Shown: piece after piece, positions 61,438-64,000 of the stretch | Layout: every line of letters starts with the position of its first letter | How positions within the stretch are numbered: the first letter of the stretch is position 1 | Made by a program: the position numbers and the translations under genes | From: Enterobacter kobei | GTDB taxonomy: Bacteria > Pseudomonadota > Gammaproteobacteria > Enterobacterales > Enterobacteriaceae | Assembly: GCF_001729765.1 (NCBI RefSeq) | Contig: NZ_CP017181.1 | Location: forward strand, 1,984,001 to 2,048,000 | Direction: 5' to 3' | Length of the DNA: 64,000 nucleotides | The notes under the pieces: generated by a model | Told to the model about the DNA's origin: nothing | What the model saw: the letters and a program-made list of their open reading frames with translations, nothing else | Databases searched by the model: none

Positions 61438-61598
61438 GATGCACGCTCCGGATCGTTAACATCCCAGCCATTACGCTCAATATTGGTTTGCAGCCGCTTA
61501 TCTCCGACCTCATCAATGCTGCGGCCGGTAATCTCTGCGACTTCAGCATTTGAGTGTCGCCACAAGAGCGCCAGCTCTTCGAGTGACCACGCTTTCAT
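61434..61598 (-). CDS. Small phage protein (54 aa), possible HTH
   Basis: ATG 61598 overlaps the upstream gene stop and its TGA overlaps the methyltransferase ATG. It reads MKAWSLEELALLWRHSNAEV and then EITGRSIDEVGDKRLQ, a helix-turn-helix-like pattern often seen in tiny phage regulators. It lies between two genes that also overlap, supporting reality despite the short length. Confidence 0.7.
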   Translation of the reverse strand: MKAWSLEELALLWRHSNAEVAEITGRSIDEVGDKRLQTNIERNGWDVNDPERAS

Positions 61599-62023
61599 AG
61601 CACTGACTCCATTTCGTCGATGTAGAGGCCCTGAGCAATCAGTCGGCTACGGCGGGCGGCGCGAGCAATGCACTCCTGCCGTCTGCCTTCCTGCGACTGC
61701 TCTATTGCGCGCCGGGTGAATAGCCGCGATTTACCTTGCGGCGTTACAACCTTCGGCTTCGTTACGAGGTCGAAAGTGCGGTCACAGATGCCGTCTTCGT
61801 TGAGCCATTTTTCCGACTCAACGATCTGCGCAATCTGTCCGGAGCCGCGGGTAATGCCGTTGGCGACCCGGTTAAACTCGATGAGCGTTACGCCAAACTT
61901 CTCAGCGATTTCGCTGCCGGTTACCGGGCGGCCGCGCGTCTGAATCATCCAGATAACGCGCTCACGAAGGCCGGAGAATTGCCCGGTTCGCCCGGGCCTG
62001 CGGTAGAAGGGTGTGCGTTTCAT
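61595..62023 (-). CDS. Phage protein, possible winged-HTH (142 aa)
   Basis: Basic protein with a possible DNA-binding N-terminus (GRPVTGSEIAEKFGVTLIEF) and an Arg-rich C-terminus. It overlaps exo upstream (stop/start ATGA at 62023-62020) and the next small gene. Function unknown; may regulate or assist recombination. Confidence 0.65.
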   Translation of the reverse strand: MKRTPFYRRPGRTGQFSGLRERVIWMIQTRGRPVTGSEIAEKFGVTLIEFNRVANGITRGSGQIAQIVESEKWLNEDGICDRTFDLVTKPKVVTPQGKSRLFTRRAIEQSQEGRRQECIARAARRSRLIAQGLYIDEMESVL

Positions 62024-62637
62024 GCTGCACGCTCTGTGATTTTCTGAATTTCAGATTCCAGATCTGCAATGAAGCTCTTAACCTCAGACTCGATTTCGCG
62101 CGCCAGTTCTTCATCGAAATGAATGCGCTTCTTGAAATAGGCGAGGTCAGGCGGCAGGCGATCATCGAAACTAACGAAATCACACCATTTCCGCCCGGTG
62201 CACATCATCTGCGCATGCATTTGCAGCATGTACTGGCGCTTTGGCTCGCCAGTTTTCAGCGTTTCAAGATGGGTCCAGGTGTTGGGGCATTTGATTTCGA
62301 TAAGCCCGTCGTCGTTGACAAGTCCGTCCGGGCTGGCTGCGAATCCGGGTATGGATGGGTGATCGATGAGTCCAACTTCAGTGATTTCCGCATCGAACTC
62401 ATTCAGCGCGTACATTTCGCGCGCCACTGGCTCAAGTTCAGTGCCGCGCATCATCGCGGCATTCGAAAACCCTTCCTCCAGCTTCCCGGTCAGCCGTTGG
62501 CAAATCAGCTCGGCAATGTAGTTCTGGCGGCTGGTGGAGTAGCCCGACTTAGTCCTGGCCATGACATCAGCCAGGCGACTGGCTGTGACCTTGCCGCAGC
62601 GCGCAGCAAACCATTCAGGGGTGCGTTGCTCCATCAT
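62020..62637 (-). CDS. YqaJ/lambda-Exo-like phage exonuclease
   Basis: 205 residues. Motifs of the YqaJ/LambdaExo family: VTASRLADVM near the start, GFAASPDGLVNDDGLIEIKCP with the catalytic Asp...Glu-x-Lys, and QYMLQMHAQMM. It should digest 5' strands of double-stranded DNA ends to give 3' single strands for annealing. Coupled to bet by ATGA. Partner of the Bet annealase in Red-type recombination. Confidence 0.9.
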   Translation of the reverse strand: MMEQRTPEWFAARCGKVTASRLADVMARTKSGYSTSRQNYIAELICQRLTGKLEEGFSNAAMMRGTELEPVAREMYALNEFDAEITEVGLIDHPSIPGFAASPDGLVNDDGLIEIKCPNTWTHLETLKTGEPKRQYMLQMHAQMMCTGRKWCDFVSFDDRLPPDLAYFKKRIHFDEELAREIESEVKSFIADLESEIQKITERAA

Positions 62638-63380
62638 TCAGCCTCCGTATCTGCGACATTGACAGGTTCAGCGTTGTCGACGGCAAGACTCATGTCATAC
62701 ATGCGTCGCTTCTCAACTGCGCCGATCACCTGCTTCTCTTCAGCGCTCAGCGCCACCCAGAACTCCTGATACTTAACGGTTCCAAGGCGCGCGGCTGACT
62801 CACCTTTTGCGATCAGATCCGGGCGACGGCTATCTGATTCATGGCCCGCATGAACCTCTGCCGTTGTTCCTTCAATCACTCGCTCTGCCTCGTCCTGGTC
62901 GAAGATGCCAGCGAAACCAAAGGCCAGACGCGCGCACTGGATCAGCGTCTTGTGGCGAAGCATGCGGGTAGGGTGGGACTGCCATGGCTGAGTGTTGCGC
63001 TTACACTCTCCCATGTACTCGGTGACGATAGTCGGGTGCTTACGGTCTTTGCGGTAAATCTTGCAGGTGCACGCGCCTTCCTCTTTGTCGTAAGAGAACT
63101 CCATGCCGTCAAACTGAGGATGTTCGTTGATAATGCGAGCCCATCCATCAACGCCGACGACCGGGACAATCCCGCCTTTATCTGGGAATGCGTAAATCTC
63201 TTTGGTCCATGGGTTCAGGCCGTACTGGTTGGCGACGATCAGCAGGGCAGTAAACTGCTCGTCGGTGACGTTACCGCCTTTGAACGCTGTGTTCTTCAGC
63301 GTATTCATCAGGTCCGTACCGGCATCCATGCCGAGGCGTGCGGCCAGTTTCCCGGCCATGGTGGAAAGTGCAGTACTCAT
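62634..63380 (-). CDS. bet: Bet/RecT-family phage single-strand annealing protein
   Basis: 248 residues, clearly a lambda Bet relative: MSTALSTMAGKLAARLGMD, LLIVANQYGLNPWTKEIYAF, PVVGVDGWARIINEHPQFDG and PWQSHPTRMLRHKTLIQCAR. Anneals single strands for phage recombination. ATG 63380 has GAGGGG upstream; the frame from 63395 is leader. Upstream small genes may include a Gam analogue but none is recognised. Confidence 0.94.
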   Translation of the reverse strand: MSTALSTMAGKLAARLGMDAGTDLMNTLKNTAFKGGNVTDEQFTALLIVANQYGLNPWTKEIYAFPDKGGIVPVVGVDGWARIINEHPQFDGMEFSYDKEEGACTCKIYRKDRKHPTIVTEYMGECKRNTQPWQSHPTRMLRHKTLIQCARLAFGFAGIFDQDEAERVIEGTTAEVHAGHESDSRRPDLIAKGESAARLGTVKYQEFWVALSAEEKQVIGAVEKRRMYDMSLAVDNAEPVNVADTEAE

Positions 63381-63398
63381 TGTTAATCCCCTCAAAAA

Positions 63399-63683
63399 TT
63401 AAAACGGACAGCCGGTACGGTGTTCCCAGTCGTGTTCCGCCTGGGCGTAAGCAACTGCCGAAATGAAATCGTTGTAGGCCTCGCCGGCTCTATCGCTGCG
63501 AAGTCCTTCGTATGGGCTGGAGTCGATCGGGACAGTGAAGTGGAAGAGGCCGGACGGCTCTTTTGGCATCATGTCGATGATTTGCTGCGCCCGGTCGTCG
63601 ATCCACTTCTCTTTCTCGTCTGTGAGCTGCTGCTCAACCCAGCGCCGATCTTCGATGCGGTCGTAAGTGAGGTACGCGTTCAT
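63399..63683 (-). CDS. Phage protein of unknown function (94 aa)
   Basis: ATG 63683 follows CAGGAGTTAAGCC. Acidic, begins MNAYLTYDRIEDRRWVEQQL; no recognised domain. It sits directly upstream of bet, where lambda has gam, but no Gam similarity is visible. Confidence 0.65.
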   Translation of the reverse strand: MNAYLTYDRIEDRRWVEQQLTDEKEKWIDDRAQQIIDMMPKEPSGLFHFTVPIDSSPYEGLRSDRAGEAYNDFISAVAYAQAEHDWEHRTGCPF

Positions 63684-63755
63684 GGCTTAACTCCTGAAGT
63701 TTGGATGTGCAGATCCCGCCCGCAAAAAGCCAGGCCGTTCGGTTGAATAGGGTGG

Positions 63756-63965
63756 TTAGTGCTGGATGGGGTTGCCGTGACCGTCCAGAAGGACGTCAAT
63801 CACGCAGTCACTGAGGCGGATGATTTCTGCATCGGTGTGCAGGTATACCCATTTGCGCTCCTGAATGACTGCGGAGACGCGATAAGTGCGGCCTTCATGC
63901 AATGCCATCATGCCTGGAGTGACGCACTGGCGAATGAGCGGGGTAGTGCCGTAGTGGTGCATCAT
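63756..63965 (-). CDS. Small phage protein of unknown function (69 aa)
   Basis: Two ATGs (63965, 63962); the first overlaps the upstream stop. Sequence shows TPGMMALHEGRTYRVSAVIQ, a small beta-fold-like segment; unrecognised. Likely part of the early left operon. Confidence 0.6.
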   Translation of the reverse strand: MMHHYGTTPLIRQCVTPGMMALHEGRTYRVSAVIQERKWVYLHTDAEIIRLSDCVIDVLLDGHGNPIQH

Positions 63966-64000
63966 TTTTTCCCCTCCACCTGAGCCAGTAAGCCAGCAAC
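63962..64000 (-). CDS. C-terminus of a phage gene extending past the right edge
   Basis: The minus strand reads an open frame ending LLAQVEGKK and TGA at 63962-63964, which overlaps the ATG of the next small gene. Only 12 codons are visible; family not assignable. Confidence 0.45.
   Translation of the reverse strand, partial: VAGLLAQVEGKK

Larger units (their letters stand above)
56946..64000 (-). mobile_element. Lambdoid prophage, integration-recombination end (partial)
   Basis: Starts at the malX junction and runs off the right edge. Every gene is on the minus strand: int, xis, hypothetical genes, a methyltransferase fusion, Exo-like nuclease and Bet-like annealase, the order of a lambda/Rac-type left arm. 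Confidence 0.9.

Overview
The window looks like a chromosomal segment of an Enterobacteriaceae bacterium, most likely Enterobacter (E. cloacae complex or a close relative). This is inferred from recognised proteins that are near-identical in length and motifs to Escherichia coli ones, plus a reverse transsulfuration pair known from Klebsiella and absent from E. coli K-12. No database search was possible. From about 4.9 to 57 kb the gene order is that of the E. coli fumD-ydhS-valWV-mdtK-ribE-cfa-punCR-purR-sodB-grxD-rnt-nemRA-sodC-slyA-slyB-tyrS-dtpA-nth-rsx-add-malYX block, read in the opposite direction.

Region by region. 0-4.9 kb: a cystathionine beta-synthase/gamma-lyase pair (methionine to cysteine) divergent from a second metNIQ-type methionine ABC transporter. 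4.9-10.4 kb: fumD, tiny ORFs, a secreted DUF1996-type protein with a CBM96-like tail, a zinc-ribbon metallo-hydrolase, a CynT-like carbonic anhydrase and ydhS. 10.5-19 kb: two tRNA-Val(GAC) genes, mdtK, a complete IS5-type element between mdtK and ribE, then cfa, punC/punR and purR. 19-29.6 kb: cydH, ydhP, sodB, mepH, grxD, rnt, the nemRA-gloA operon, an EptA/MCR-like phosphoethanolamine transferase placed between nemR and ydhL, ydhF and sodC. 29.6-42.3 kb: the ydhIJK efflux operon, slyA, an inserted diguanylate cyclase, slyB with a PhoP-type promoter, anmK, mliC, pdxH, tyrS, pdxY, an IS481-like element inside a REP/BIME, and gstA. 42.3-55.5 kb: dtpA, nth, rsxABCDGE, ydgK, cnu, blr, ydgJ, add and malY.

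55.5-64 kb: malX lacks its first ~65 codons because a lambdoid prophage is integrated in it. The visible prophage arm holds integrase, excisionase, a hypothetical gene, a frameshifted small gene, a Dcm-Dam fusion methyltransferase, two small genes, an Exo-like nuclease and a Bet-like annealase. From bet to the frameshifted gene, all genes overlap by ATGA and are probably translationally coupled. The prophage continues past the right edge.

Compared with the E. coli block, ydhQ and lhr are missing. Lineage additions are the DUF1996 protein, the EptA-like gene, the diguanylate cyclase, two insertion sequences and the prophage. No CRISPR array or obvious novel multi-gene defence system was seen. 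The most unusual items are the Dcm-Dam fusion in its coupled recombination operon, the malX-splitting integration, the intrinsic MCR-like gene and the DUF1996/CBM96-like protein.
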